Assembly: GCA_963812195.1 (NCBI GenBank)
Contig: CAWEUI010000001.1
Coordinates: 1 to 64,000, forward strand
Length of the DNA stretch: 64,000 nucleotides
Direction of reading: 5' to 3'
From: ZC4RG30 sp963812195
Lineage (GTDB): Bacteria > Pseudomonadota > Gammaproteobacteria > Steroidobacterales > Steroidobacteraceae
Shown here piece by piece: positions 27,960 to 36,448 of the stretch. The notes beneath the pieces were generated by a model that was not told where the DNA came from, ran no database searches, and saw only the letters and a program-made list of their open reading frames with translations. Position numbers and translations under genes: made by a program. Position 1 is the stretch's first letter; each line of letters starts with the position of its first letter.

Positions 27960-29575
27960 CGAAACAGCACCACCGCCTTGCTCAGCGTCATCCACACGCC
28001 CCACCCGATCGGAACCCACACGGCGGCCCACGCCAGCGCCACCACCCATGGACGGCCCTGCGCCAGCTCCGCCACGACGGCCGCTGCGGGCTCGTGCTGG
28101 CCGCCCCGGGCTGATGAGGCCGGCACGGCCGCCTCCGGCATGTGGTGCTTCTGCGGCACCGGGCGTACCAGCCAGTTGCAGATCAGACCCACGGCCAGCA
28201 GGCCCGCCAGGATGTACATGGTGGTGTTGTAGGCGCTGGCGCGCGCGATGCCATGCCGGATCTGGTAGTCGCGGATGTAGTTGACCAGCACCGGCCCGAG
28301 CACGCCGGCCGCCGACCAGGCAGTGAGCAGCCGGCCGTGAATCGCGCCCACCATCTTCGTGCCGAACAGGTCGGCCAGGTAGGCCGGCACGGCCGCGAAT
28401 CCGCCGCCGTACATCGACACGATCACGCACAACGAGGCCACGAACAGACCCAGTGCCTGTGCCCTGGCCAGCCACGGAATCGACGCGTACAACACGATGC
28501 CCAGCACGAAGAACAGCGCATAGGTGATCTTGCGGCCGACATGGTCCGACAACGACGCCCAGAAGATCCGCCCCAGGATATTGAACAGCGACAGGAATCC
28601 GGTGAATGCCGCGGCCACCGTGGCGATGGCCGCGAGCTGGCCCTGATTCAGCTCGGTGAAGGTGGCCTGCACGCCGATCAGGCGGCCGGCGAAGACTTCC
28701 TGCAGCAGTGGCGAGGCCATGGCCAGGATGCCGATGCCGGCCGTCACGTTCAGGCACAGCACGGCCCACAGCAACCAGAATTGCGGTGTGCGCCAGGCCA
28801 CGCCCAGGTGCACGTTGTGCCGCGTGGCGAAGCCCATGCCGGCCTTCTCCGGCGGCGGCATCCAGCCGCGAGGTCGCCAATCCTCGTGCGGCACCCGATA
28901 GCCGAGCGCGCCGCTCATCATGAATACGAAGTAAATGATCCCCAGCGTCAGGAAGGTCTGCCACACGCCCTGCGAAACAGGCGTGGCGTAGGCCTTCATG
29001 AGCATGTCCGCGAGCGGCGAACCGATCATCGCTCCGCCACCGAAACCCATGATGGCCATGCCGGTGGCCATGCCGCGCCGGTCCGGGAACCACTTGATGA
29101 GGGTCGACACCGGCGAGATGTACCCCAGGCCCAGACCGATGCCGCCGATGACGCCCGAACCCAGCCAGATCAGCCACAACTGGTGCATGGCGATACCGAT
29201 GGCCGAGACACAGAAGCCGCCGCTCCAGCAGATCGCCGCCACCACGCCGGCCTTGCGCGGACCGGCACGCTCCAGCCAGCCGCCCCACAGCGCCGCCGCC
29301 ACGCCCAGCACCGCAATGAACAGCGTGAACGTCAGGCTCAGCAGCTTGATCGGCCAGTCGCAACTGGTGCTCACCAGCTGCGTGAACAGACCCATGTCCT
29401 GCGGGCACGCGACGGCGGCCGTCACGCCCACCGCCTTCGACAGCGGCAGCCAGAACACCGAAAAGCCGTAGGCCATGCCGATGCACAGGTGCACGGCCAG
29501 CGCCGCCGGCGGCACCAGCCAGCGGTTGAATCCCGGCCCCGCCACGATCCGCTCCCGTGACAGCAAGCCGGCCAT
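27956..29575 (-). CDS. OFA-type major facilitator (oxalate/formate antiporter family)
   Basis: A 539-residue inner-membrane transporter with 12 predicted helices. The family N-terminal pattern IGMAYGFSVFWLPLSKAVG, the loop KWFPDRRGMATGMAIMGFGGG and the second-half DHVGRKITY are characteristic. OFA members exchange small carboxylates. The insert of about 20 residues with two cysteines (ACPQDMGLF, STSCDWPIK) between helices 1 and 2 is typical of one subgroup. It lies two bases after the dioxygenase stop and overlaps the next gene by four, so it is in the catabolic operon and probably carries a carboxylated substrate or product. Confidence 0.85.
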   Translation of the reverse strand: MAGLLSRERIVAGPGFNRWLVPPAALAVHLCIGMAYGFSVFWLPLSKAVGVTAAVACPQDMGLFTQLVSTSCDWPIKLLSLTFTLFIAVLGVAAALWGGWLERAGPRKAGVVAAICWSGGFCVSAIGIAMHQLWLIWLGSGVIGGIGLGLGYISPVSTLIKWFPDRRGMATGMAIMGFGGGAMIGSPLADMLMKAYATPVSQGVWQTFLTLGIIYFVFMMSGALGYRVPHEDWRPRGWMPPPEKAGMGFATRHNVHLGVAWRTPQFWLLWAVLCLNVTAGIGILAMASPLLQEVFAGRLIGVQATFTELNQGQLAAIATVAAAFTGFLSLFNILGRIFWASLSDHVGRKITYALFFVLGIVLYASIPWLARAQALGLFVASLCVIVSMYGGGFAAVPAYLADLFGTKMVGAIHGRLLTAWSAAGVLGPVLVNYIRDYQIRHGIARASAYNTTMYILAGLLAVGLICNWLVRPVPQKHHMPEAAVPASSARGGQHEPAAAVVAELAQGRPWVVALAWAAVWVPIGWGVWMTLSKAVVLFR

Positions 29576-29577
29576 GA

Positions 29578-30438
29578 CTACGCCCGCCGCAGCCTGAAGT
29601 CGTAATTCACGGTGTAGTACGGCACGTCCATGCGCGTGCCGTCCGGAGCCGTGCCCGGATCGTGTCTCGTGAATCCGGTGATCAGCGAGTCTTTCACGCC
29701 GAACACCGCATCCGAATCCAGGTACTGGCTGCCGGCTGCGAACAGGTGCGTGGTGATGGGATGGTGACCCGGCGCCGAGACGATCATGTGAATGTGGCCG
29801 GGCCGCATCGGGTGCCGGCCCATCTTGTTCAGCATGATGCCGACCGGCCCGTCGGTCGGCACCGGATAATATTCGGGCTTGATGGAGCGGAAACTGTAGC
29901 GCCCCTGGTCGTCGGTGCGCAGGCGACCGCGCGCCTTCATGCCCACGTCACCTTCCATCTGCATGTCGTAGGTACCCTCGCCGTCGCCGGACCAGACATC
30001 GAGCAGCGCGCCGGCGATGGGTTTGCCGTCGCTGCCGAGCACGCGACCGGAATAGAACGCCGGCTCGCCCTTCACATCGACCGCCAGGTTCGCCCCGGCC
30101 GGCATTTCCGGAGCGCCTTCCCAGTAGTACGGTCCAAGCACCGTGGAATCGGTAGTGCCGCCGGAAGCCGGATTGTTCAGCGTGATCACCAGAATCGACA
30201 CACCCAGCGTGTCGGACAACAGGATGAACTCCTGGCGCTTGTCCGTGCAGGTCTTGCCCACCGCGGTCAGGAACTGGATCGCGCCGATCCATTCGGCCTC
30301 GGTGAGTTTCACCTCGCGCACGAAGTCATGCAGGTGCGTCACCAGCGAGCTCATCACCTGCTTGAAGCGCGCGTCCTCGCACTGGTCCATGCGCGCCAGC
30401 ACGGCCGCGGTGATGCTCTTCTCGTCGAACTCTTGCAT
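29578..30438 (-). CDS. intradiol ring-cleavage dioxygenase (hydroxyquinol/catechol 1,2-type)
   Basis: A 286-residue Fe(III) dioxygenase with the helical N-terminal dimerisation domain of catechol and hydroxyquinol 1,2-dioxygenases. The catalytic beta-sandwich carries iron ligands Y157 (EGTYDMQ), Y190 or Y191 (KPEYYPVPTDGPVG), H215 and H217 (MRPGHIHM). The ligand spacing fits the catechol 1,2-dioxygenase pattern. The start is preceded by a six-G tract 4 bases upstream. Its place beside the hydroquinone dioxygenase genes parallels hap-type clusters, where such an enzyme may act on hydroxyquinol. Catechol is an alternative substrate. Confidence 0.92.
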   Translation of the reverse strand: MQEFDEKSITAAVLARMDQCEDARFKQVMSSLVTHLHDFVREVKLTEAEWIGAIQFLTAVGKTCTDKRQEFILLSDTLGVSILVITLNNPASGGTTDSTVLGPYYWEGAPEMPAGANLAVDVKGEPAFYSGRVLGSDGKPIAGALLDVWSGDGEGTYDMQMEGDVGMKARGRLRTDDQGRYSFRSIKPEYYPVPTDGPVGIMLNKMGRHPMRPGHIHMIVSAPGHHPITTHLFAAGSQYLDSDAVFGVKDSLITGFTRHDPGTAPDGTRMDVPYYTVNYDFRLRRA

Positions 30439-30477
30439 GTCGCCCCCCTTTCCAGATTGTCCGCCGGCCCGAACCCC

Positions 30478-31968
30478 TCAGCGCGGGTAGAACACCGGCA
30501 GTTTCGCGTCCACGTTCACCCACACCGATTTCGGTTCGGTGTATTCGTGCATGGCGAAATGACCCATCTCCCGGCCGTAGCCGGAATCCTTGATGCCGCC
30601 GAACGGCGAGCCGGGATGGAAGCGCTTGTAGCAGTTGATCCAGACCATGCCGCTTCCATATGGCGCGCCATCACGTGGGCGCGCTGCAGATTGTTGGTCC
30701 ACAGGCCGCCGCCAAGCCCGTAGTGCGGTCTGGTTGGCCATGGCGAGCACCTCGCGCGTCGTCCTTGAAGGTCGAGACCGTAACGAACGGCCCGAACACC
30801 TCCTCCTGGCACACCCGGTCGGCGAGCTTGGCCCGCACCACGGTCGGCTCGACGAAGCAGCCCGGCTGCAAGTCGGCGGCGTCCGGCGGCCTGCCGCCCA
30901 GCAGGATTTCACCGCCCTCGCCTCTGGCCGACCTCGCAGAACTTCAGCACCCGCTCCTGGTGCATCTTCGAGGTCAGCGGCCCCATCTCGGTGGCCGGAT
31001 CCAGCGGATTGCCCAGCCGGATGGACGCGGCCAGCTTCAGGAACTGCTCCAGGAACTCGATCGGCGATCTTCTCGTGCAGCAGCAGCCGTGAGCCGGCGA
31101 TGCAGGCCTGGCCCTGGTTGTGGAAGATCGCGAACGCCGAACCGTTCACCGCGTTGCGTCGATATTGGCGTCCTCGAAAACGATGTTCGCGCCCTTGCCG
31201 CCCAGTTCGAGCTGCACGCGCTTCAGGTTGCCGGCCGAAGCCTGCACGATCCTGCGGCCCGGTCGCGGTCGAGCCGGTGAAGGAGATCTTGTCCACGCCC
31301 GGGATGTTCGGCCAGGTGCTGGCCGGCGACATGGCCGTAACCCGGGCACGACATTGATCACTCCGGGCGGAAATCCGACCTCGCGCGCCAGCTCGGCGAC
31401 CCGCAGCGTGGAAAGCGGCGTCAATTCGGCCTGCTTCATCACCACGCAGTTGCCGGCCGCCAGCGCCGGCCCCAGCTTCCAGCTGGTGAACATCAGCGGA
31501 AAGTTCCAGGGCACCACCTGCCCGACCACCCCTACGGGCACGCGGGTCACGTAGTTGAGGAAGTCCGGTATCCACCGGAATCACCGTGCCTTCGTTCTTG
31601 TCCGGCATGCCGGCGAAATAGCGGAACGTCGCGACGGTGCGCATCACGTCCAGGTTGCGTGTGTCGCGGATCGGATGGCCGGTATCCAGCGACTCGATCA
31701 GCGACAGATTGTCGCGGTCCCTTTCGATGGCGTCCGCCAGCTTGCCGATCAGCAGCCCCCGGTCGGAAGGCGACATCGCCGCCCAGCGCGGGAAATGCCT
31801 TGCGGGCGGCGGCCACCGCCCGATCGACATCCGCCGGCCTTGGCCTCGGCCACCTTGGCCAGCAGGGAATTGTCGAAGGGATTGAACACATCGATGGTGC
31901 CGCCGTCCACGGCGTCGACAAATTCATTGTCGATGAACAGTCGGGTCTCGAAGCTGCGGATTGCTCAT
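30478..31968 (-). pseudogene. aldehyde dehydrogenase, probably 4-hydroxymuconic semialdehyde dehydrogenase; about 12 indels as sequenced
   Basis: It would oxidise the semialdehyde made by hydroquinone ring cleavage, using NAD(P)+. Spliced across frames the protein reads as a complete ALDH of about 490 residues. It has RLFIDNEFVDAVDGG at the start, VPWNFPLMFTSWKLGPALAAG, cofactor loop FTGSTATGR, catalytic glutamate LELGGKGANIV, catalytic cysteine GQACIAGSR, EEVFGPFVTV and a C-terminal PFGGIKDSGYGREMG. Breaks lie near 31955, 31835, 31793, 31562, 31343, 31300, 31259, 31155, 31058, 30928, 30760, 30725 and 30650. Most are single-base insertions. No catalytic residue is lost, which argues for sequence error or very recent decay. 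Confidence 0.85.
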
Positions 31969-31985
31969 GCGGACTCCTGACGAAA

Positions 31986-32017
31986 AACCCGGCAGTACTT
32001 GCGCGTACTGCCGGGTT
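31986..32017 (-). terminator. strong intrinsic terminator between dioxygenase and aldehyde dehydrogenase genes
   Basis: A perfect 13-bp inverted repeat (31986-31998 and 32005-32017) encloses a 6-base loop. On the minus strand it is followed at once by five T residues (31987-31983), the classic Rho-independent form. It lies between the stop of the large dioxygenase subunit (32042) and the ALDH start (31968), inside what otherwise looks like one transcription unit. It would lower or stop transcription into the ALDH, intradiol dioxygenase and transporter genes. Confidence 0.85.
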
Positions 32018-32041
32018 CAGGCATTGGCTGGACGACGCGGA

Positions 32042-33045
32042 CTACCAGCGGCTCGCCGTGATCGGGAACGGTTCCAGCTCACCATTGGCGTATTTTTCGT
32101 CCAGGCCCGGCGTACCGTTCTCCAGCACCATCAGCATCGAACGCTTGGGCGAGAAACCCTGGTGCCGGATGTCGGCCGGCATCGCGCACACGTCGCCCGA
32201 CTTCATGACGATCCGGCCGCGCGGATTACCGGTGTTCTTGTCCTGGATGTTCCAGTGGATCTCGTCGGTCAGCTGGATGAACCATTCGTTGCGGTCATTG
32301 CCGTGGATAACCGGCAGCATGTGCTCCTCGCTGGTCACACAGCAGATGCAGGCACGGGTGATCGACGTGAACGACGGATTCCAGGTGACATCGGCCCGCG
32401 CGATATGATCGAACAGGTTGAAGGCATGGATCTGCCCTCGAACCCCGGCTCGGCCTCGACAACCGGCTTGTCGAACTCAAGATCGGCAAAGGCGCGGTTG
32501 ATCGGGTGGCCGGTGGCATCGGAGCGCGGCTGCGACGTCGCCCGGCAGGCCCATCATGCGACTGGCCGGCTTGAAACCGCGGATCAGCGGACCCTTGGCT
32601 TCCTTGGTCTTGGAGCCCAGCGGCGAACCGGTTTCCATCGGCGCACGCAGCGGATCGTAGCCTTCGTTGATCCAGTCACCGAGATGGTTTCGAAAGCCTC
32701 CCGCACATCATCGGTATTGAACGTTTCCAGGATAATCGACCCGGTGTCGCGGTGACCCTTGCTGTACGTGCCGGCAAAGATGTCCACCGTGCCGTAGTGG
32801 TTCTGCGTGCCGAACACATCGTCGAAGAAGATCCAGCCGTAGAAGAACCCCCATCCGATATCGCGCACCATTGCGCGCAGGAAGCGGTCCACCTCGATGG
32901 TGTGCTTGCCCTTCGGCCACCCGATGTGGACGAAATAGGCGTCACGCTCGAACGTGAAGTTGCCGAATTTGAACTTCCGGTAACCCAGCACCGGATCAGG
33001 CTCGGAGGCGATGACCTGGACTTTCTCTTTTCTGACGGCGTTCAT
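32042..33045 (-). pseudogene. hapD: hydroquinone 1,2-dioxygenase large subunit, frameshifted as sequenced
   Basis: Cleaves hydroquinone to 4-hydroxymuconic semialdehyde with Fe(II), together with the small subunit. The protein of about 335 residues (start MNAVRKEKVQVIASEPDP) matches the 38-kDa size of HapD/PnpD. The C-terminal cupin carries HGNDRNE followed, 47 residues after the first histidine, by the histidine of ADIRHQG. This H-x-N-x3-E...H spacing equals the iron ligands H256/N258/E262/H303 that I recall for PnpD. Three indels break the frame: a missing base near 32687, an extra base near 32530 and a missing base near 32436. The restored sequence is continuous. The small-subunit gene lies 37 bases upstream. 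Confidence 0.9.
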
Positions 33046-33082
33046 GCTGGCTCCTCGCGGATATCTGCCCTGCCAGGCAAAC

Positions 33083-33574
33083 TCACTTCAATACGCAGAT
33101 TTCGGACCACTTCTCGACGCTTTCCGGCCCGGCGGAAGTCTGGATCAGCGCCACCGCCGGCCTGGCCGCCTTCATCTGGTAGGCGGCGCCATGCGGCAGC
33201 AGCACCTCGTGGCCACGCCGCGCGACGACCCGACCCATGCGCTTGCCCGCGGGTTCGCCCTTGAGCCGGGTGGCGCCGGCCTGGTGGGCGGGCTTCTCCG
33301 CATCGGTGAGCTGGAAGAACGTGAATTCGATTTCCCCGTCCATCACGATGGCGAACTCGTCATGCGGTGCCGTATACCAGGGCGACGTGCCCTCGGCGCG
33401 CACAGCCTCCGCGGCATACTCGAGGTTCGAGGCGACCATCACCCGCTCGTAGGGCCCGGACTTGCTGCACACCTCGAATATGTTGGAGAAGGCGTAGTGC
33501 CGAAGATCGTCGTTGAGCTCGATCGAGCCCTTCTCGTACGACGCCAGCGAAGCCACTCTGGTCTGGAAACTCAT
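33083..33574 (-). CDS. hapC: hydroquinone 1,2-dioxygenase small subunit (cupin)
   Basis: A 163-residue cupin that fits the 18-kDa small subunit of two-component hydroquinone dioxygenases. Visible core residues are PWYTAPHDEFAIVMDGEIEF (first cupin motif) and GHEVLLPHGAAYQM (second). The start MSFQTRVASL at 33574 has six G residues at 33581-33586. A longer frame to 33640 has no conserved content. The adjacent large subunit confirms the assignment; alone it would be called only a cupin. Confidence 0.88.
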   Translation of the reverse strand: MSFQTRVASLASYEKGSIELNDDLRHYAFSNIFEVCSKSGPYERVMVASNLEYAAEAVRAEGTSPWYTAPHDEFAIVMDGEIEFTFFQLTDAEKPAHQAGATRLKGEPAGKRMGRVVARRGHEVLLPHGAAYQMKAARPAVALIQTSAGPESVEKWSEICVLK

Positions 33575-33585
33575 GTCACACCCCC

Positions 33586-33597
33586 CATTGGGCAATG
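33586..33597. promoter_or_regulatory. small palindrome upstream of the dioxygenase small subunit
   Basis: CATTG and CAATG flank two G residues, immediately upstream of the G-tract and start codon. Position suggests a possible operator or translation-control element. The 5-base arms are short enough to arise by chance. Confidence 0.2.
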
Positions 33598-33655
33598 ATG
33601 CTGCCTGATGCCGCACCAAAGCAAGGCAACTGGCCTGCACCCGATACCTGCCACG

Positions 33656-34789
33656 TCAGCCCCTTCTGGAGACCACGAAGGCCTCGTCGTTGAACCACAG
33701 GCCGCCGTGCTTGTGCAGTACCGCCTGGGTCGCCTTCAGGTAGGCGCCACTCTCCACGATGGGTTCGAGCCGCTCGTCTTCCATCTGATTGACATAGGCT
33801 GCCGCATTCCAGGCGGCGAACAGCGTGGAGGTGCCGATGCGGTCGGACAGCTCCGACGGCAACGTGCGCATCTCGTAGCGCAGCAACGCCTCCTCGTCGG
33901 AGGGCACCGTCAGCACGAAATCGCGCGCTTCGCGACCCAGGTCGCTCTTCAGAGTTTCGAGCAATGCATGCCGGTCGACTTCGAACGGGTTCTCGCCCGG
34001 CCACAGCTTCTGGATGATCTCCAGCGCCGGATCCCGGCCCGCCGACTGGATGGCCAGCATGCGACCGCCCGGGGACAACGAGCGCGTCAGCGGAGCCAGC
34101 ACGCGGGAAACCTTGAACTCCGCCGACATTCGCGCCCGCCACGGCTGCGAAGCCAGGATCAGGTCATAGCTTGGCGGCGGCCTTCCCGGACGCGGGATGA
34201 CGCTGTCGAGCAGGAACTTGTGGTCGTCCCGGTACACGACCAGCACCGAAGGGCGTCGATACACCGGATTGCCGGTCCGTTCACTCGGATGTGTGGCCCA
34301 GCCATCGGCCAGCGAATCGGAAACTTCCTCGATCTGCTCCTCATAGGCGTGGGCCGAGTCCCCGACGAGCCGGATCTCCTGCCAGTTCAATGCCGCGGCC
34401 TGTTTCAGGTCGCGCAGCATCAGCTTCGGGGCATCGGCGTAGTTCAGGTTGGTGATCACAAGCACCGTGGCCGGATGTTCGGTGAAGCGGTCCGGCATCT
34501 TCTCCAGGCCCAGCCGCACGTCCTCCAGGCTGATCTCCTTGGCCACCGCCACCAGCGGCACTGCCGGATGCATGCTGTGCGCATGTCGCATCAGCCGCGA
34601 CAGCACGGTGCCGTCGCCCATGCCGGCGTCGAAGATGTTCAGCGCCGGTGGCCTGGGCACCACGAGCTCCAGCTCCTGGCCCGCACGGCGCGCGACCACA
34701 GCCTTCTCGTTGCAGGTATTGACGAACGCCAGGTACTTCTGGCGGTTGTCGTAGAAACGAAATGACTGCGTGGACTTCTTCTTGCTCAC
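33656..34789 (-). CDS. SAM-dependent methyltransferase-like protein
   Basis: A 377-residue cytosolic protein with a class I methyltransferase core. The SAM loop is NIFDAGMGDGTVLSRLM (about residues 51-67), the acidic strand is LVAVAKEIS, and a later SYDLILASQPW resembles an (N/D)PPY-like motif IV. The C-terminal 130 residues are helical with DEEALLRYEMRTLP. The substrate is unknown. The start is a GTG at 34789 with a six-G tract 3 bases upstream (34793-34798). An ATG two bases earlier is out of frame and stops at once. It sits just upstream of the hydroquinone dioxygenase genes on the same strand. Confidence 0.7.
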   Translation of the reverse strand: MSKKKSTQSFRFYDNRQKYLAFVNTCNEKAVVARRAGQELELVVPRPPALNIFDAGMGDGTVLSRLMRHAHSMHPAVPLVAVAKEISLEDVRLGLEKMPDRFTEHPATVLVITNLNYADAPKLMLRDLKQAAALNWQEIRLVGDSAHAYEEQIEEVSDSLADGWATHPSERTGNPVYRRPSVLVVYRDDHKFLLDSVIPRPGRPPPSYDLILASQPWRARMSAEFKVSRVLAPLTRSLSPGGRMLAIQSAGRDPALEIIQKLWPGENPFEVDRHALLETLKSDLGREARDFVLTVPSDEEALLRYEMRTLPSELSDRIGTSTLFAAWNAAAYVNQMEDERLEPIVESGAYLKATQAVLHKHGGLWFNDEAFVVSRRG

Positions 34790-34814
34790 ATGCCCCCCGC
34801 CCTCGTGCCGCGGT

Positions 34815-35363
34815 TCAGGGACCGCTGCCGAAATCGAAATCGATGCCTGCCGGTACGCTGAAGTCGTAACCCTTGGTAAAGCCGATGGTGCGGCCCAGCG
34901 CGATTACCGCCACCCACAACAGGATGGACAGCGCCCCCGCGATGCGCGCCGCCCGCGGTGTCGGCGCGTCCCGATCCCAGCTCGCCACGCCGCGGAACGT
35001 GATCAGCTGGAACACTGCCATGTTGATGCCGGCCAGCAGTATCGTCAGCATCTTGAAACGGAACGCGGTGTTGAACCAGTACGTGGTGGCATTGGCCGAG
35101 AAGAACATCAGGCCCGTAACGACCGCCCCGGCGAACGATGCCCAGGTCACGGGCAGCACCTCGTGCTCGACGACCGTCACGGGGCGACTCCGGTCCAGCC
35201 AGCCCAGCAGCCTCAGGTCGACCACCAGGATGGTGCCGAAAAGCAGGGTAATGCACAGCACATGCGCCGATTCGACGATGGGCATGGCCAGCACGCTGCT
35301 GCGCAACCACTGGCCCACGCCCGACTGCTCGATTGCGTGGATGAACTCCGGTGCCTGCCTCAC
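34815..35363 (-). CDS. integral membrane protein (DUF6644-like), copy 1
   Basis: A protein of about 182 residues with five likely transmembrane helices (for example VESAHVLCITLLFGTILVV, ITFRGVASW then AGALSILLWVAVIALG). The pattern resembles small DUF6644 membrane proteins of unknown function. The start is GTG at 35363, preceded by GAGAGG, and lies 4 bases after the stop of the related upstream gene. The pair looks like a tandem duplication that diverged. Confidence 0.7.
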   Translation of the reverse strand: MRQAPEFIHAIEQSGVGQWLRSSVLAMPIVESAHVLCITLLFGTILVVDLRLLGWLDRSRPVTVVEHEVLPVTWASFAGAVVTGLMFFSANATTYWFNTAFRFKMLTILLAGINMAVFQLITFRGVASWDRDAPTPRAARIAGALSILLWVAVIALGRTIGFTKGYDFSVPAGIDFDFGSGP

Positions 35364-35367
35364 GTCG

Positions 35368-35904
35368 TCAACCTCTCTGCAATACCGCAGGGGACCAGCT
35401 GCCCCAGACCGAATCGTCGTAGGCAATGGCCCGGCCCAGGAAGATGATGGCCAGCCACAACACGACGGTGGCCACCGAGGCTACGCGCAACAGCGACGAC
35501 GACTTGCCATCCTGGGCAGCACCAGTGCGTACTGCCCGACGCACGCTTCGGGCAAACAGCAATGCGCTGGTGACGCCCACCACCAGCAGAACCAGCTTGA
35601 CCCGGAACGACATCGCCATCACTTCACGCACCGGTTCGGCGAGCGTCAGCAGCGACCCGCTAACTGCCATGATCACCAGGCCGGTCCAAAGGAATGGCGC
35701 GAAGCGGCTCCAGACGCGCGGTAGCGGCTCCTCGGCGCGTACCCAGCCCAGCACCCTGAGCGCGACCATCAGCACGGAAACAAACACCACACCAATCATC
35801 AGGATGTGAATGGTCTGCATGGTGGGCACCACCCAGTCGGCCCCACGCAGGTCCTGGCTCAACGCGGTCTCCCGAAGCCGCGTTGCCACGCTCTCGACGC
35901 TCAT
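35368..35904 (-). CDS. integral membrane protein (DUF6644-like), copy 2
   Basis: 178 residues with four to five hydrophobic helices (QTIHILMIGVVFVSVLMVAL, FLWTGLVIMAVSGSLL, VKLVLLVVGVTSALLF, VATVVLWLAIIFLGRAIAY). It shares the overall layout and the final LGR motif with the downstream copy. The conserved histidine in the first helix of each (ESAHVLC, QTIHILM) could bind haem or metal, which is an inference. The gene stands 12 bases after the DUF6152 stop. Confidence 0.7.
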   Translation of the reverse strand: MSVESVATRLRETALSQDLRGADWVVPTMQTIHILMIGVVFVSVLMVALRVLGWVRAEEPLPRVWSRFAPFLWTGLVIMAVSGSLLTLAEPVREVMAMSFRVKLVLLVVGVTSALLFARSVRRAVRTGAAQDGKSSSLLRVASVATVVLWLAIIFLGRAIAYDDSVWGSWSPAVLQRG

Positions 35905-35916
35905 GCCGGTGCCTGG

Positions 35917-36447
35917 CTACTTTGCGGCTGGCGCCGGCTTTGAGACACCCGGTTCGGGCAATTCCCCCTTGCCGAAGCGGGTATGGCCAGCCACGGAATC
36001 GCATTGCTTGCCCGCCGCCGGCGGAATTCCCTTGCCCTTGTCGTTTACCGGACACTTGAACAGCGGCCCCTCGCGGAAGCCCGCCGGCTCGCCGTTTCTC
36101 TGTGGATGCAATGCCACGCTGAACACCGTCCCGGGCGGGAAGGCATTGACCGAAATACCTTCCTGCGCCGACTGGGCCGACCCTGCCATATCCACGGCCC
36201 AGATGATGTACTTGCCGTTCTTGTCCTTCTCCACCGTGTGACGGTCTTCGGTCATGCGGCCGAAGAAGATCTGCAGGTGGTTCGCATCGGGATTGACACG
36301 GGTCACCACGCCGGTTAGCACAACGGTCTTGTTCATGTCATAGGACGCGAACGAATGGTGCGCCTGGGCCACGCCCGTTGCCAACAGTGCCGTTGCAACA
36401 GCTCCGGGCCCAAGAAGACGCAGCGCACGCTGCACTTTGCTGCTCAT
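35917..36447 (-). CDS. periplasmic DUF6152-like protein
   Basis: A 176-residue exported protein. The signal peptide ends TGVAQAHHSF, leaving the mature N-terminus HHSFASYDMNKTVVLTGVV, the hallmark of DUF6152. A beta-rich body follows (HLQIFFGRM, KYIIWAVDMAG, FPPGTVFSVALHPQ). The C-terminal part has two cysteines (FKCPVND, KQCDSVAG). The exposed N-terminal His-His could bind copper, but this is inference. The ATG at 36447 overlaps the upstream 532-aa protein's stop slightly, suggesting coupled translation. Confidence 0.78.
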   Translation of the reverse strand: MSSKVQRALRLLGPGAVATALLATGVAQAHHSFASYDMNKTVVLTGVVTRVNPDANHLQIFFGRMTEDRHTVEKDKNGKYIIWAVDMAGSAQSAQEGISVNAFPPGTVFSVALHPQRNGEPAGFREGPLFKCPVNDKGKGIPPAAGKQCDSVAGHTRFGKGELPEPGVSKPAPAAK

Positions 36448-36448
36448 G

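Noticed and set aside
27960..29486. Long in-frame extension of the beta-propeller gene through the transporter region
   Set aside because: It lies antiphase within a clear MFS gene and has Arg/Gly/Ala-rich noise composition. The real start overlaps the transporter stop.
30640..31968. Programmed ribosomal frameshifting in the ALDH gene
   Set aside because: About a dozen shifts at unrelated sequences, mostly insertions, with no slippery site or stimulatory structure. Error or decay fits better.
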